From: Amycolatopsis sp. cg9
GTDB taxonomy: Bacteria > Actinomycetota > Actinomycetes > Mycobacteriales > Pseudonocardiaceae
Reading direction: 5' to 3'
NCBI RefSeq assembly: GCF_041346945.1
Contig: NZ_CP166850.1
Span: forward strand, 1,612,001-1,676,000
DNA: 64,000 nucleotides
Positions 55,363-64,000 of the stretch are shown here, one piece after another. Each line of letters opens with the position of its first letter. Within the stretch, counting starts at the first letter, position 1. A model generated the notes under the pieces. The model did no database searches. It was not told the DNA's origin and was given only the letters and a program-made list of their open reading frames with translations. The position numbers were made by a program, and so were the translations under genes.

Positions 55363-55809
55363 ATGCGGACCCGTCCCGCCCTGCCGCGCTGGCTCCGGCC
55401 CGCCAACCGCGTCGTGCGCCTCCTGACGCGGCTGGGGCTGCGCCTGGGCACCATCCACGTCCTGACCGTCCCCGGCCGCCGCTCGGGCGCGCCACGGCCC
55501 ACACCGGTCTCTCCGCTGACCGTCGGCGGCCGCCGCTACGTCATCGCCGGCGTGCCCCAGGGCGACTGGGCGCGCAACGTCCGCGCCGCCGGCCGGGGCG
55601 AGCTCGCCCACGGACGCCGGAAGGAGGCCGTGACGCTCGAAGAGGTCGCCGACCCCGGCGTCCGGGAGCAGGTCATGCGGGCGTTCCCGCGCGAGGTGCC
55701 GCACGGGGTGCCGATGTTCGTGAAGCTGGGCCTCGTCGACGGCGCCGACCCGGACGGGTTCGCCGCGGCCGCCGGGCGCGTGGCCGTGTTCCGGATCAGG
55801 GCGAGTTGA
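55363..55809 (+). CDS. deazaflavin (F420)-dependent nitroreductase-type protein
   Basis: A 148-residue protein of the DDN/PNPOx-like split-barrel family: LGTIHVLTVPGRRSGAPRPTPVSPLTVGGRRYVIA, then PQGDWARNVRAAGRGELAHGRR. These match actinobacterial F420H2-dependent quinone or nitro reductases (GRxSG...R pattern). It has its own MarR regulator upstream. It overlaps the convergent MoaB-MoaE gene by 14 bp. Confidence 0.82.
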   Translation: MRTRPALPRWLRPANRVVRLLTRLGLRLGTIHVLTVPGRRSGAPRPTPVSPLTVGGRRYVIAGVPQGDWARNVRAAGRGELAHGRRKEAVTLEEVADPGVREQVMRAFPREVPHGVPMFVKLGLVDGADPDGFAAAAGRVAVFRIRAS

Positions 55810-56716
55810 CCCACTCGTCGGTGCCGTCGGTGAAGTGCTGGTGCTTCCAGACCGGCAGCCGCGCCTTGACCTCGTCCACGAGCTCCGCGCACGCCGAGAA
55901 CGCCTGGCCGCGGTGCTCCGCCGCCACGGCGCACGCCAGCGCGACGTCGCCGATCGTCAGCGGCCCGACGCGGTGGCTCACCGCCACCGCGCGGACGCCG
56001 GTCCAGCGCGCCGCCAGGTCGGCGACGACGTCCGCGATCACCTCGCCCGCGCTCGGGTGGCCCTCGTAGGTCAGGTCGCGCACGCCCTTGCCGCCGTCGT
56101 GGTCGCGGACGACCCCCGCGAAGGTCACGACCGCGCCCGCCGCGTCGTCCTCGACCAGGCGGGCGTGCTCCTCGACGGACAGCACGTCCTCGGTCACCAG
56201 TGCCCGCGCCACGCGGACCGCCGGGCCGGCCGCCACGGGCCGCGGGTGGTCGCCGCCGGCCAGCTGGTCGACGGCGTGGTCCAGGATGCCGTCCAGGACG
56301 CCCAGGCCGTCCTTGACGCCGCCGCTGGAGCCCGGGAGGTTGACGACCAGGGTCCGCCCGGCCACGCCCGCGACACCGCGCGACAGCACCGCCGTCGGCA
56401 CCTTCGGCAGCCCGGCCGCGCGGATCGCGTCCGCCACGCCCGGCAGTTCGTGGTCCAGGACGGCGCGGGTGACGTCCGGAGTGCGGTCGGTCGGCGAGAT
56501 GCCGGTGCCGCCGGTGGTCAGCACGACGGCGACGCCGTCCGCGAGCGCGGCCCGCAGCGCGACCCCCACCGGCTCGCCGTCCTCGACGACGACGGGCGCC
56601 GGCACGTCGTACCCGCGGCCGGCCAGCCAGGCGACGATCACCGGCCCGGTCTTGTCCTCGTAGACGCCCTTCGCGGCGCGGTTGGACGCCACGATCACGC
56701 GCGCGGTGCGCTTCAC
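55796..56716 (-). CDS. MoaB/Mog-MoaE fusion, bifunctional molybdenum cofactor protein
   Basis: A 306-residue two-domain protein. Residues 1-160 are MoaB/Mog-like molybdopterin adenylyltransferase: RVIVASNRAAKGVYEDKTGP, LTTGGTGISPTDRTPDV, LVVNLPGSSGGVKDGL. Residues about 165-306 are MoaE, the large molybdopterin synthase subunit: AGAVVTFAGVVRDHDGGK, LTYEGHPSAGEV, VAVSHRVGPLTIGD, VDEVKARLPVWKHQHF with the catalytic lysine region. GTG overlaps the moaC stop (GTGA). Such fusions are known in actinomycetes. Confidence 0.92.
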   Translation of the reverse strand: MKRTARVIVASNRAAKGVYEDKTGPVIVAWLAGRGYDVPAPVVVEDGEPVGVALRAALADGVAVVLTTGGTGISPTDRTPDVTRAVLDHELPGVADAIRAAGLPKVPTAVLSRGVAGVAGRTLVVNLPGSSGGVKDGLGVLDGILDHAVDQLAGGDHPRPVAAGPAVRVARALVTEDVLSVEEHARLVEDDAAGAVVTFAGVVRDHDGGKGVRDLTYEGHPSAGEVIADVVADLAARWTGVRAVAVSHRVGPLTIGDVALACAVAAEHRGQAFSACAELVDEVKARLPVWKHQHFTDGTDEWVNSP

Positions 56717-57183
56717 GGCCGCTCCCAGGTTCCGGTCTTGCCGCCGTCCTTGCGGAGCAGGCGGACCTCGTCCAGCGTCGCCGCCGGGTCGACGGCCTTG
56801 ATCATGTCGTGCAGCGTCAGCCCGGCGACCGCCACGGCGGTCAGCGCCTCCATCTCGACGCCGGTGACGTCGGTGGTCTTCGCCGTGGCGCGGATCCGGA
56901 CCTCGGCCTCGCCCAGCTCGAACTCCACCTTGACCCCGGACAGCGCGATCTGGTGGCACAGCGGGATCAGCTCGGGCACCCGCTTGGCGCCCATGATCCC
57001 GGCGATCCGCGCGGTGGCGAGGGCGTCGCCCTTCGGGAGGCCGTCGGTCGCGAGCAGCCGGAGCACCTCGGCGGTGGTCCGCACGGTCCCGGCCGCGAGC
57101 GCGGTGCGCGCGGTGGCGGTCTTGCCGGAGACGTCGACCATCCGGGCGGCGCCGGTCTCGTCGACGTGGCTGAGTTCACTCAC
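56713..57183 (-). CDS. moaC: cyclic pyranopterin monophosphate synthase MoaC
   Basis: A 156-residue MoaC, which completes cyclic pyranopterin formation after MoaA. Seen: HVDETGAARMVDVSGKTATARTA, AGIMGAKRVPELIPLCHQIALSGV, TDVTGVEMEALTAVAVAGLTLHDMIKAVD, the last with the conserved M-K-D active site. GTG start. It heads the two-gene unit with the MoaB-MoaE fusion. Confidence 0.95.
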   Translation of the reverse strand: MSELSHVDETGAARMVDVSGKTATARTALAAGTVRTTAEVLRLLATDGLPKGDALATARIAGIMGAKRVPELIPLCHQIALSGVKVEFELGEAEVRIRATAKTTDVTGVEMEALTAVAVAGLTLHDMIKAVDPAATLDEVRLLRKDGGKTGTWERP

Positions 57184-57228
57184 ACGGCGAGGCTACTTCC
57201 GGCGCCGGCGGGCTGGGCGGCGCGACCC

Positions 57229-57429
57229 TCGATTCAGAACCTCCGAGGCCTCCGCAACGGCAAGCGAGTCGCGCTGATCGTGCCCGCCCCGCACGCGAAC
57301 GGCGTCGCGGTGTGCGCGGTGTTCGACCGCTGGGCGGGCAAGCTCGACGTCGACGACCGCTTCGACGAGAACGTCACGATGACGATGACGTCGCCGTTCC
57401 CGCTGGTGACGGCCGAGGCCGGCTGGTGA
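57229..57429 (+). pseudogene. possible gene fragment
   Basis: The plus strand between two minus-strand genes reads a protein-like segment (LRGLRNGKRVALIVPAPHANG, VCAVFDRWAGKLDVDDRF, VTMTMTSPFPLVTAEAGW) to a stop at 57429. It has no good start codon or ribosome site. I do not recognise it. It may be the remnant of a lost gene or chance coding-like sequence. Confidence 0.25.
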
Positions 57430-57430
57430 G

Positions 57431-58939
57431 CTAGGTCCTGAGCACCACCCCCAATCCCGCGGCCACCCGCAGCCGATCCGCCGCTGCCGGACTTGGGCGG
57501 GACGGCTCCGCTGCGCATGCCTTGTCCTGCGCGGGACGCACGCCCGTGGCCAGGAAGGCCGTCACCGTGTTGTTCGCGCAGCTGTTCGTGCTGAACAGGT
57601 ACGTGCCGTGGCCGCCCTGGTCGGCGGTTACCAGGCGGGCTCGGTTGCCGAACGCTTGGCGTAGCCGGCGGGCGCCCGTCAGGGGTGTTGCCGGGTCGCG
57701 GAGGTTCTGGGCCAGCAGCACATTCGACGGACCCCGGTCGCCGATGTGGACCGGGGGCTCCGCCGGATCCGACGGCCAGTACGCGCAGGGCCAGACGTTG
57801 GCCGCGGCCGGGCCGAACATCGGGTGGTGGAAGCGGTCCAGGGCGACGTTCTTCTGGTACGTCCAGACCGACTCCGGCCAGTCCGAATCGCCGCAGACCA
57901 CGTACAGCTGGCTGGACAACAGGTTCTCGATGCCCGGCGGCGTGCCACCGGGCGGGGAGGGGATCGGCTGGTTCCCGTCCAGCGCCTGCCAGGCCGTGGC
58001 CAGGTACGGGAGGGTCGCGTCGTTGTACAGCATGCCGAAGGTGAGCTGGCGGAACAGCTTGCCGTCGACGCCCTGCGGGTTCGGGGTGGTGTCCAGCTCG
58101 CGGGCGAGGGCGAAGTACTTCGCCGTCACCTGGGCCGGCGTGGTACCCAGGCCGTTCTCCGGGTGCGACGCGGCGTACGCGGCGAAGTCCGGGAAGCGGT
58201 CGTCGAAGCCCTGGGCCAGCAGGCGGGAGCCGGTGACGTCCAGGCCGCCCGGCGACGTGTTGCTGTCCAGCACGATGCGGTCGCTGCGCTGCGGGAACAG
58301 CGTCGTGTACACCGCGCCGAGGTACGAACCGTACGAGACGCCGTAGTACGACAGCTTCGGCTCGCCCAGCGCCGCGCGGATGCGGTCCATGTCGCGGGCC
58401 GTGTTCGCCGTGGTGACGTACGGCAGCATCCACGCCGTCCGCGACGTGCCGCACTGGTGCGCGATGCCCTTCACGTACTCGGCGCGCGCTGCCACGTCGG
58501 CCGGGTTCAGGGCGTACGGCGGGACGTTGCTCGACTGCTGCGCCGGAGCCAGGTCGCACGTCACCGGGGTGCTGTGGCCGACGCCGCGCGGGTCGAAGCC
58601 GATGACGTCGTACGCGTCCAGGACGCTCTGCGGCAGCCCGGCCAGCTTCAGGACCGCCGGCAGGTCGAGCCCCGGCCCACCGGGGCCACCCGGGTTGGTC
58701 GGGAGCACACCCCGGCGCGCCGCCGGGTTCGTGCTCTTCAGCCGCGAAACGGCGACCTCGATCTGCCTGCCGTCCGGTTTCCGGTAGTCCAACGGGACTT
58801 CGAGCGTCGTGCACTCCAGGCCCGGCAGGGTCACGTCGGCCGGGCACACGCCCCACGTCGACGTGCTCGCCTCCGCCACCGCGGGCGCCAGCGTCACGGT
58901 CAGGGCCGCCACCACGGCGACCAGCGAACTCCTCGACAT
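57431..58939 (-). CDS. secreted alpha/beta-hydrolase, tripeptidyl aminopeptidase type
   Basis: A 502-residue exported peptidase of the SlpD/Tap group. Signal peptide (VVAALTVTLAPAVAEA), oxyanion region GGPGGPGLDLP, FDPRGVGHSTPVTC, nucleophile Ser in YYGVSYGSYLG, Asp and His late in the chain (NLRDPATPLTGARRL, ADQGGHGTYLFSTNSC). It would release N-terminal tripeptides from extracellular peptides. ATG 58939 follows GGGGGAG at 5 nt; an ATG 24 bp upstream is rejected. Confidence 0.9.
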   Translation of the reverse strand: MSRSSLVAVVAALTVTLAPAVAEASTSTWGVCPADVTLPGLECTTLEVPLDYRKPDGRQIEVAVSRLKSTNPAARRGVLPTNPGGPGGPGLDLPAVLKLAGLPQSVLDAYDVIGFDPRGVGHSTPVTCDLAPAQQSSNVPPYALNPADVAARAEYVKGIAHQCGTSRTAWMLPYVTTANTARDMDRIRAALGEPKLSYYGVSYGSYLGAVYTTLFPQRSDRIVLDSNTSPGGLDVTGSRLLAQGFDDRFPDFAAYAASHPENGLGTTPAQVTAKYFALARELDTTPNPQGVDGKLFRQLTFGMLYNDATLPYLATAWQALDGNQPIPSPPGGTPPGIENLLSSQLYVVCGDSDWPESVWTYQKNVALDRFHHPMFGPAAANVWPCAYWPSDPAEPPVHIGDRGPSNVLLAQNLRDPATPLTGARRLRQAFGNRARLVTADQGGHGTYLFSTNSCANNTVTAFLATGVRPAQDKACAAEPSRPSPAAADRLRVAAGLGVVLRT

Positions 58940-58981
58940 GCGATCTCCCCCTGTGAGTCGCATCTCAGCCTAGGGAAGGGA

Positions 58982-59022
58982 AGGACCCCGGTCGTCCCTC
59001 CGAAGAACGATTCCGGGGTCCT
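58982..59022 (-). terminator. terminator after the malic enzyme gene
   Basis: AGGACCCCGG pairs over 10 bp with CCGGGGTCCT around a 21-nt loop, starting 13 bp after the malic enzyme stop on the minus strand. Confidence 0.6.
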
Positions 59023-59035
59023 CCGAAGTGAGGAC

Positions 59036-60427
<1,392 letters not shown>

Positions 60428-60531
60428 GGCACTTACCCCCGCATGGGAAAGGTGGCTGGGACGGGTGCGAACCTACTCCCGTGACCGCCCTCACGAGGGG
60501 CCGATACCGGTACTGACCAGTAACTATGCGA

Positions 60532-60711
60532 TCAGCGGTTGATCTCGGTCTCGGGGTGCACGTAGGGCACCGAGTCGAGCGGGAACGTGATGTCGCCGAA
60601 CGGCGACAGCGAGCCCTGCCGGTCGGACGCGAGCTCGGTCACGGGGTGCTCGCCGGCCTCGCCCGGCCAGGTCGGGTCGACGCCCTTGTGCTTCTTCTCG
60701 CCCTTGGCCAC
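60532..60711 (-). CDS. small conserved actinobacterial protein
   Basis: A 59-residue soluble protein (VAKGEKKHKGVDPTWPGEAGEHPVTELASDRQ at start, ITFPLDSVPYVHPETEINR at end). GTG follows GGAGGA at 4 nt. It is divergent from the helicase-like gene. The family is unknown to me; codon use looks genuine. Confidence 0.6.
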   Translation of the reverse strand: MAKGEKKHKGVDPTWPGEAGEHPVTELASDRQGSLSPFGDITFPLDSVPYVHPETEINR

Positions 60712-60801
60712 AACGTCCTCCACAGCCGTTCTCCGTCTTCCGGGGAACAGTCTGCCTGAGCCCGGGCAGGTTGTCGCAACCGCCCGGTACCCTGGTCTTC
60801 T

Positions 60802-63039
60802 ATGCCCGCGACCTCCTTGGCGGACTGGCTGCGCGCGGAGTCCGACGGCGCACTCACCGAGCTGCTCCGCACGCGGCGCGACCTGTCCACGCCCCCGCCA
60901 TCCGACAGCACGGTGCTGGCCACCCGGGCCGGCACGCCGGGCTCGGTCGCGCGCGCCTGCGAAGACCTCGACAGCTTCACCCTCGCCGTGCTCGAAGCCT
61001 GCTTGCTGGCCGGCGCGGACCGCGATCCGGTGCCGGTCGAAGACGTGGCGAAGCTGGTCGGCACCGACGTCGCCGAGCCGCTGGCCCGGCTGCGCAAGCG
61101 GGCGCTGGCCTGGGGCGCGGACGACGCCGTGCGCGTGCCGCCCGCGGCCAGGGAGGCCCTCGGGCCGTTCCCGGCCGGGCTGGGCGCCCCCGCGCCGTCG
61201 CTCGCCGGCGAAGACCTCGAAGCGCGGCTCGCCGAGCTGCCCGACGACGAACGCGGGGTGCTCGCCGCCCTCGCCGCCGGGCCGCCGATCGGGCGGACCC
61301 GCGACGCCGGGCTCGACCTTTCGCTCGAGAAGGCCGCGACGCCGGTGCAGAAGCTGCTGGCCCGCGGGCTGCTGCTGCGCCGCGACGACCAGACCGTCGA
61401 GCTGCCGCGCGAGCTCGGCATCGCGGTCCGCGGCGGGGCCTTCGCGCCCGGGTCGCTCACCGAGCCCGAGCTGCCGGTCCACCCGCACCAGCCGTCCACT
61501 GTGGACAAGGCGGCGGCCGGTGAGGCGATGGAGTTCCTGCGCCACACCGAATCCCTGCTCCGCGCGTGGTCGGCGACGCCGCCGCCGGTGCTCAAGTCGG
61601 GTGGCCTCGGCGTGCGCGAGCTGAAGAAGCTCGCGAAGGACCTCGAGATCGACGAGGCCCAGGCGACCCTGCTGGCCGAGCTGGCCGTGGGCGCCGGGCT
61701 CGTCGCGGACAGCGAGACGACCGCGCCCGAGTGGGTGCCGACGACGCTGACCGACTCGTGGCTCGCGTCGCCGACCGCGCAGCGCTGGATGACGCTGGCC
61801 CAGGCGTGGCTGGAGCTGCCGCGGCTGCCGGGGATGGCCGGCGGGCGCGACGCCAAGGACAAGCCGGTCGCGCCGCTGTCGGAGGAGCTGCGCCGCCCGC
61901 TCGCCCCGGTCGCGCGGCGGCGGGTCCTGGCCGCGCTGGCCGACCTGCCCGAGGGCGCCGGCGTGAAGAGCGTCGACGAGCTCGTCGCGGTGCTGGCCTG
62001 GCGGGCGCCCCGGCGCGGCGGGCGGCTGCGGGACGAGACCGTGCGCTGGACCATGTCCGAGGCGAGCGCGCTGGGCCTGGTCGGGCTCGGCGGCGTCACG
62101 ACGGCGACGCGGGCGCTGCTCGCCGAAGACCGGCCGGGTGCCGTCGAAGCGATCCTGGACGCGCTCCCCGCGCCGGTCGACCACGTGCTGCTGCAGGCCG
62201 ACCTGACGGTGGTCGCGCCGGGCCCGCTGGAGCCGGAGCTGGCCGCGGAGATGGCCGCCGTCGCCGACGTCGAATCGGCGGGGCACGCGACCGTCTACCG
62301 GATCACCGAGACGTCGGTGCGGCGCGCGCTGGACACCGGCCGCACCGCCGACGAGCTGCACGCGCTCTTCAAGGCGAAGTCGGCGACGCCGGTGCCGCAG
62401 GGGCTGAGCTACCTGGTCGACGACGTCGCCCGGCGGCACGGGCGGCTGCGCGGCGGGGTCGCGGCGTCGTTCCTGCGGTGCGACGACGAGGCGTTGCTGG
62501 CCGAGGTGCTGGCCAACCCCGTCGCGGCGGAGCACGACCTGCGGCTGATCGCGCCGACCGTCGTGATCAGTCCCGACCCGCTGCACGAGGTGCTCGCCGG
62601 GCTGCGCACGGCCGGGTTCGCCCCGGCCGCGGAGGGTCCCGACGGCCGGGTCGTCGACATCCGCCCGGGCGGCAGGCGGCTGCCCGCGAAGGCACGCGCG
62701 GCCCGCCGGAGCCCCGGTGAGCAGGCGGTCCTGACCGAGGACCAGGCCACCCGGATCGTGTCCAACCTGCGCGCGGGCGACGCGGCTTCGGCCCGCCGCC
62801 GCGGCTCGGCGGTGCGCGCGCCGGTCGGGGGCGGCGCGGACACGTCGGCCACCCTCGAGCTGCTGTCCCGGGCGACGCTGGAGCGCCGTGAGGTGTGGAT
62901 CGGGTTCGTGGACTCCCGCGGCACCGCCAGCCAGCGCGTGATCCGGCCGGTGCGCGTCGGCGGCGGGATCCTCGAAGGCGAGAACAACGAGCGGTACTCC
63001 CTCCACCGGATCACCTCGGCGGCGATCGTCGAAGACTGA
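60802..63039 (+). CDS. helicase-associated protein (XPB/Ssl2-related N-terminal type)
   Basis: A 745-residue protein like M. tuberculosis Rv0862c, annotated as helicase C-terminal (Helicase_C_3) domain protein. The centre (about 440-600) carries the diagnostic segment PAPVDHVLLQADLTVVAPGPLEPELAAEMAAVADVESAGHATVYRITETSVRRALD. The end (about 690-745) has a WYL-like strand set (REVWIGFVDSRGTASQRVIRPVRVGGG). No Walker A motif is present, so it is not an active helicase; in actinobacteria it is usually near an XPB helicase gene, which may lie outside this window. Confidence 0.83.
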   Translation: MPATSLADWLRAESDGALTELLRTRRDLSTPPPSDSTVLATRAGTPGSVARACEDLDSFTLAVLEACLLAGADRDPVPVEDVAKLVGTDVAEPLARLRKRALAWGADDAVRVPPAAREALGPFPAGLGAPAPSLAGEDLEARLAELPDDERGVLAALAAGPPIGRTRDAGLDLSLEKAATPVQKLLARGLLLRRDDQTVELPRELGIAVRGGAFAPGSLTEPELPVHPHQPSTVDKAAAGEAMEFLRHTESLLRAWSATPPPVLKSGGLGVRELKKLAKDLEIDEAQATLLAELAVGAGLVADSETTAPEWVPTTLTDSWLASPTAQRWMTLAQAWLELPRLPGMAGGRDAKDKPVAPLSEELRRPLAPVARRRVLAALADLPEGAGVKSVDELVAVLAWRAPRRGGRLRDETVRWTMSEASALGLVGLGGVTTATRALLAEDRPGAVEAILDALPAPVDHVLLQADLTVVAPGPLEPELAAEMAAVADVESAGHATVYRITETSVRRALDTGRTADELHALFKAKSATPVPQGLSYLVDDVARRHGRLRGGVAASFLRCDDEALLAEVLANPVAAEHDLRLIAPTVVISPDPLHEVLAGLRTAGFAPAAEGPDGRVVDIRPGGRRLPAKARAARRSPGEQAVLTEDQATRIVSNLRAGDAASARRRGSAVRAPVGGGADTSATLELLSRATLERREVWIGFVDSRGTASQRVIRPVRVGGGILEGENNERYSLHRITSAAIVED

Positions 63040-63088
63040 ATCCGGTGAATCCCCACCGGGCCGTCGCCGCAGGTGGTAAGCCTGGTCC

Positions 63089-63676
63089 ATGAAGTGGGGA
63101 ACGCGCGTGACCGCGGTAGCCGCGGCGACGATCGTGGGTGGGGCGGGATTCGCCGGTGCGGCGGACGCGGCCGGGCCGCCGGTCTACTCGAAGTACACCG
63201 TCAACGGGACGACGCACATCGCGAAGCCGGGCGCCGACCTGAAGCTGGGGCCGGGCCGGTTCGACATGTACACGCAGATCGGCTCGTACACCTTCTACGG
63301 GACGATCACGCTGCCGCCGGTGAAGGTGACCAAGGTGGTGCCCGGCGTCGGCGCGGTCAGCGGCACCGTCACGCTCGGGCCGGGCAGTGCCGAAGGCTCG
63401 GTGTTCAGCGGCTTCAGCGGCTCGGCGACCTGGCCGGTCAAGCTGTCGGACGTGCGCGTGAACGGCGTCCCGTACGACGTCGGGGCGTCCTGCGGCACCG
63501 CCCAGCCGGTGACGACGGAACTCGTCGCGGACGGCTTCGTCACGGGCCAGGGCGGCCGGCTGACCTCGACGTACGCGATCGGCGAGTTCGCGAACTGCGG
63601 GGCGGCGACACCCCTGCTCAACTCGGCGGTGCCGGGGCCGGGCAACACCCTGGCCCTCGACCTCACCGCGGGCTAG
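63089..63676 (+). CDS. secreted protein of unknown function
   Basis: A 195-residue exported protein: signal peptide ending near ADAAG (about residue 28), then a beta-rich chain with many Gly and Thr (YTFYGTITLPPVKVTKVV, GTVTLGPGSAEGSVFSGFSG) and two late cysteines (ASCGTAQ, ANCGAAT) that could bond. This pattern is common in exported actinobacterial proteins without known role. It overlaps the convergent DUF742 gene by 4 bp. Confidence 0.7.
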   Translation: MKWGTRVTAVAAATIVGGAGFAGAADAAGPPVYSKYTVNGTTHIAKPGADLKLGPGRFDMYTQIGSYTFYGTITLPPVKVTKVVPGVGAVSGTVTLGPGSAEGSVFSGFSGSATWPVKLSDVRVNGVPYDVGASCGTAQPVTTELVADGFVTGQGGRLTSTYAIGEFANCGAATPLLNSAVPGPGNTLALDLTAG

Positions 63677-64000
63677 AGGGCGCGCAGGCCCGCGAGCACG
63701 CGTTCCATGAACTCGCGGGACGAGCGGTCGCCGAGGATCAGCTCGGTCTGGTGGATCAGCACCAGACCGATGTCGGCCATGTCGCCGACCAGGATCTTCA
63801 CCACGCCCAGCGGCAGCCGCAGGTGGGCGGCGATCTCCGCGACCGACCGGGTGTCCAGGCACAGGTCGCAGATCCGGCGGTGCTCGACCGACCGGACGCC
63901 GCGGTACCGGCGGCCGTCGTCGGACGTCGAGACCAGTGCCTCCAGCGCCAGGTTGTGGTCGGACCGCGTGCGCCCGCCGGTGCGGGTGTACGGGCGGACC
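63673..64000 (-). CDS. DUF742 protein (CvnC-like), 5' end outside window
   Basis: The C-terminal 108 residues of a DUF742 protein: VRPYTRTGGRTRSDHNLALEALV, VEHRRICDLCLDTRSVAEIAAHLRLPLGVVKILVGDMAD, ending FMERVLAGLRAL. DUF742 proteins are the third gene of Streptomyces conservons (kinase-like CvnA, roadblock CvnB, CvnC, small GTPase CvnD). In that arrangement the GTPase gene would follow; here the convergent secreted-protein gene follows instead, so cvnD is absent or elsewhere. Confidence 0.85.
   Translation of the reverse strand, partial: VRPYTRTGGRTRSDHNLALEALVSTSDDGRRYRGVRSVEHRRICDLCLDTRSVAEIAAHLRLPLGVVKILVGDMADIGLVLIHQTELILGDRSSREFMERVLAGLRAL

Noticed and set aside
60802..63039. Active DNA helicase
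   Set aside because: No Walker A or DEAH-type motif is present; only the helicase-associated domains are seen.

Overview
The window is chromosomal DNA from a high-GC actinomycete. Family Pseudonocardiaceae, and Amycolatopsis or a close relative, is the best guess. Pointers are very GC-rich coding DNA with frequent GTG starts and 4-bp start/stop overlaps, SepH, ESX-associated EspG/WXG/PPE-like proteins, DUF3558, DUF3027, DUF2530 and DUF2771 proteins, an Rpf-LysM protein with a long structured leader, and a DUF742 (conservon-type) protein. This is inference from gene content; there is no rRNA marker here.

Layout. 1-3.7 kb: an efflux-type ABC operon (lipoprotein, HlyD-like adaptor, ATPase) divergent from a two-component system, with a 16-bp palindrome between them. 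3.8-9 kb: sepH, housekeeping genes, a glutamate-cysteine ligase-like gene and a TetR gene. 9-15 kb: an oxidative-stress and iron neighbourhood (heme oxygenase behind an IdeR-type box and a TetR-type dyad, superoxide dismutase, arylamine N-acetyltransferase, a perfect iron box before an unknown membrane gene) and a MarR/MFS efflux pair. 15-26 kb: purine permease, an HSP90-like (sacsin-type) ATPase overlapping a repeat-tailed DUF3027 gene, transporters, lipoproteins, a cold-shock protein and a HAD phosphatase. 26.3-27.9 kb: a TetR-R2lox operon.

27.8-33.0 kb is a genomic island with much lower GC than its surroundings. It is bounded by an imperfect direct repeat that begins inside the 3' end of the R2lox gene. 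It holds a decayed IS30-family transposase and a compact three-gene operon on the minus strand: an AAA15/ABC-type ATPase, a TOPRIM/DUF4435-like protein, and a DUF262 protein with a degenerate HNH-like tail. The first two genes recall PARIS/OLD-type ATPase-TOPRIM immunity; the coupled DUF262 gene makes this the best candidate for an undescribed defence system.

33-44 kb: an acyl-CoA synthetase, a secreted propeller-like protein, a translationally coupled five-gene operon (Ycf46-like AAA ATPase, DUF2997, radical SAM activase-like enzyme, an unknown, and an HhH-tailed protein), then an orphan ESX-accessory cluster (EspG, WXG-like, DUF3558 lipoprotein, PPE-like), a PhzF-family enzyme and a YccF protein. 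44-47 kb: phosphatases and a multicopper oxidase. 48-57 kb: molybdenum genes (modC, modB, modA, a TOBE regulator, moaA, moaD, then a MoaB/Mog-MoaE fusion and moaC), split by an Rpf-LysM gene whose long upstream region carries a CRP-like site and a probable c-di-AMP (ydaO-type) riboswitch. 57-64 kb: a secreted peptidase, NAD-malic enzyme, a helicase-associated protein, and at the edge a DUF742 protein.

No tRNA, rRNA or CRISPR array was recognised. Many convergent neighbours have abutting or overlapping stop codons.
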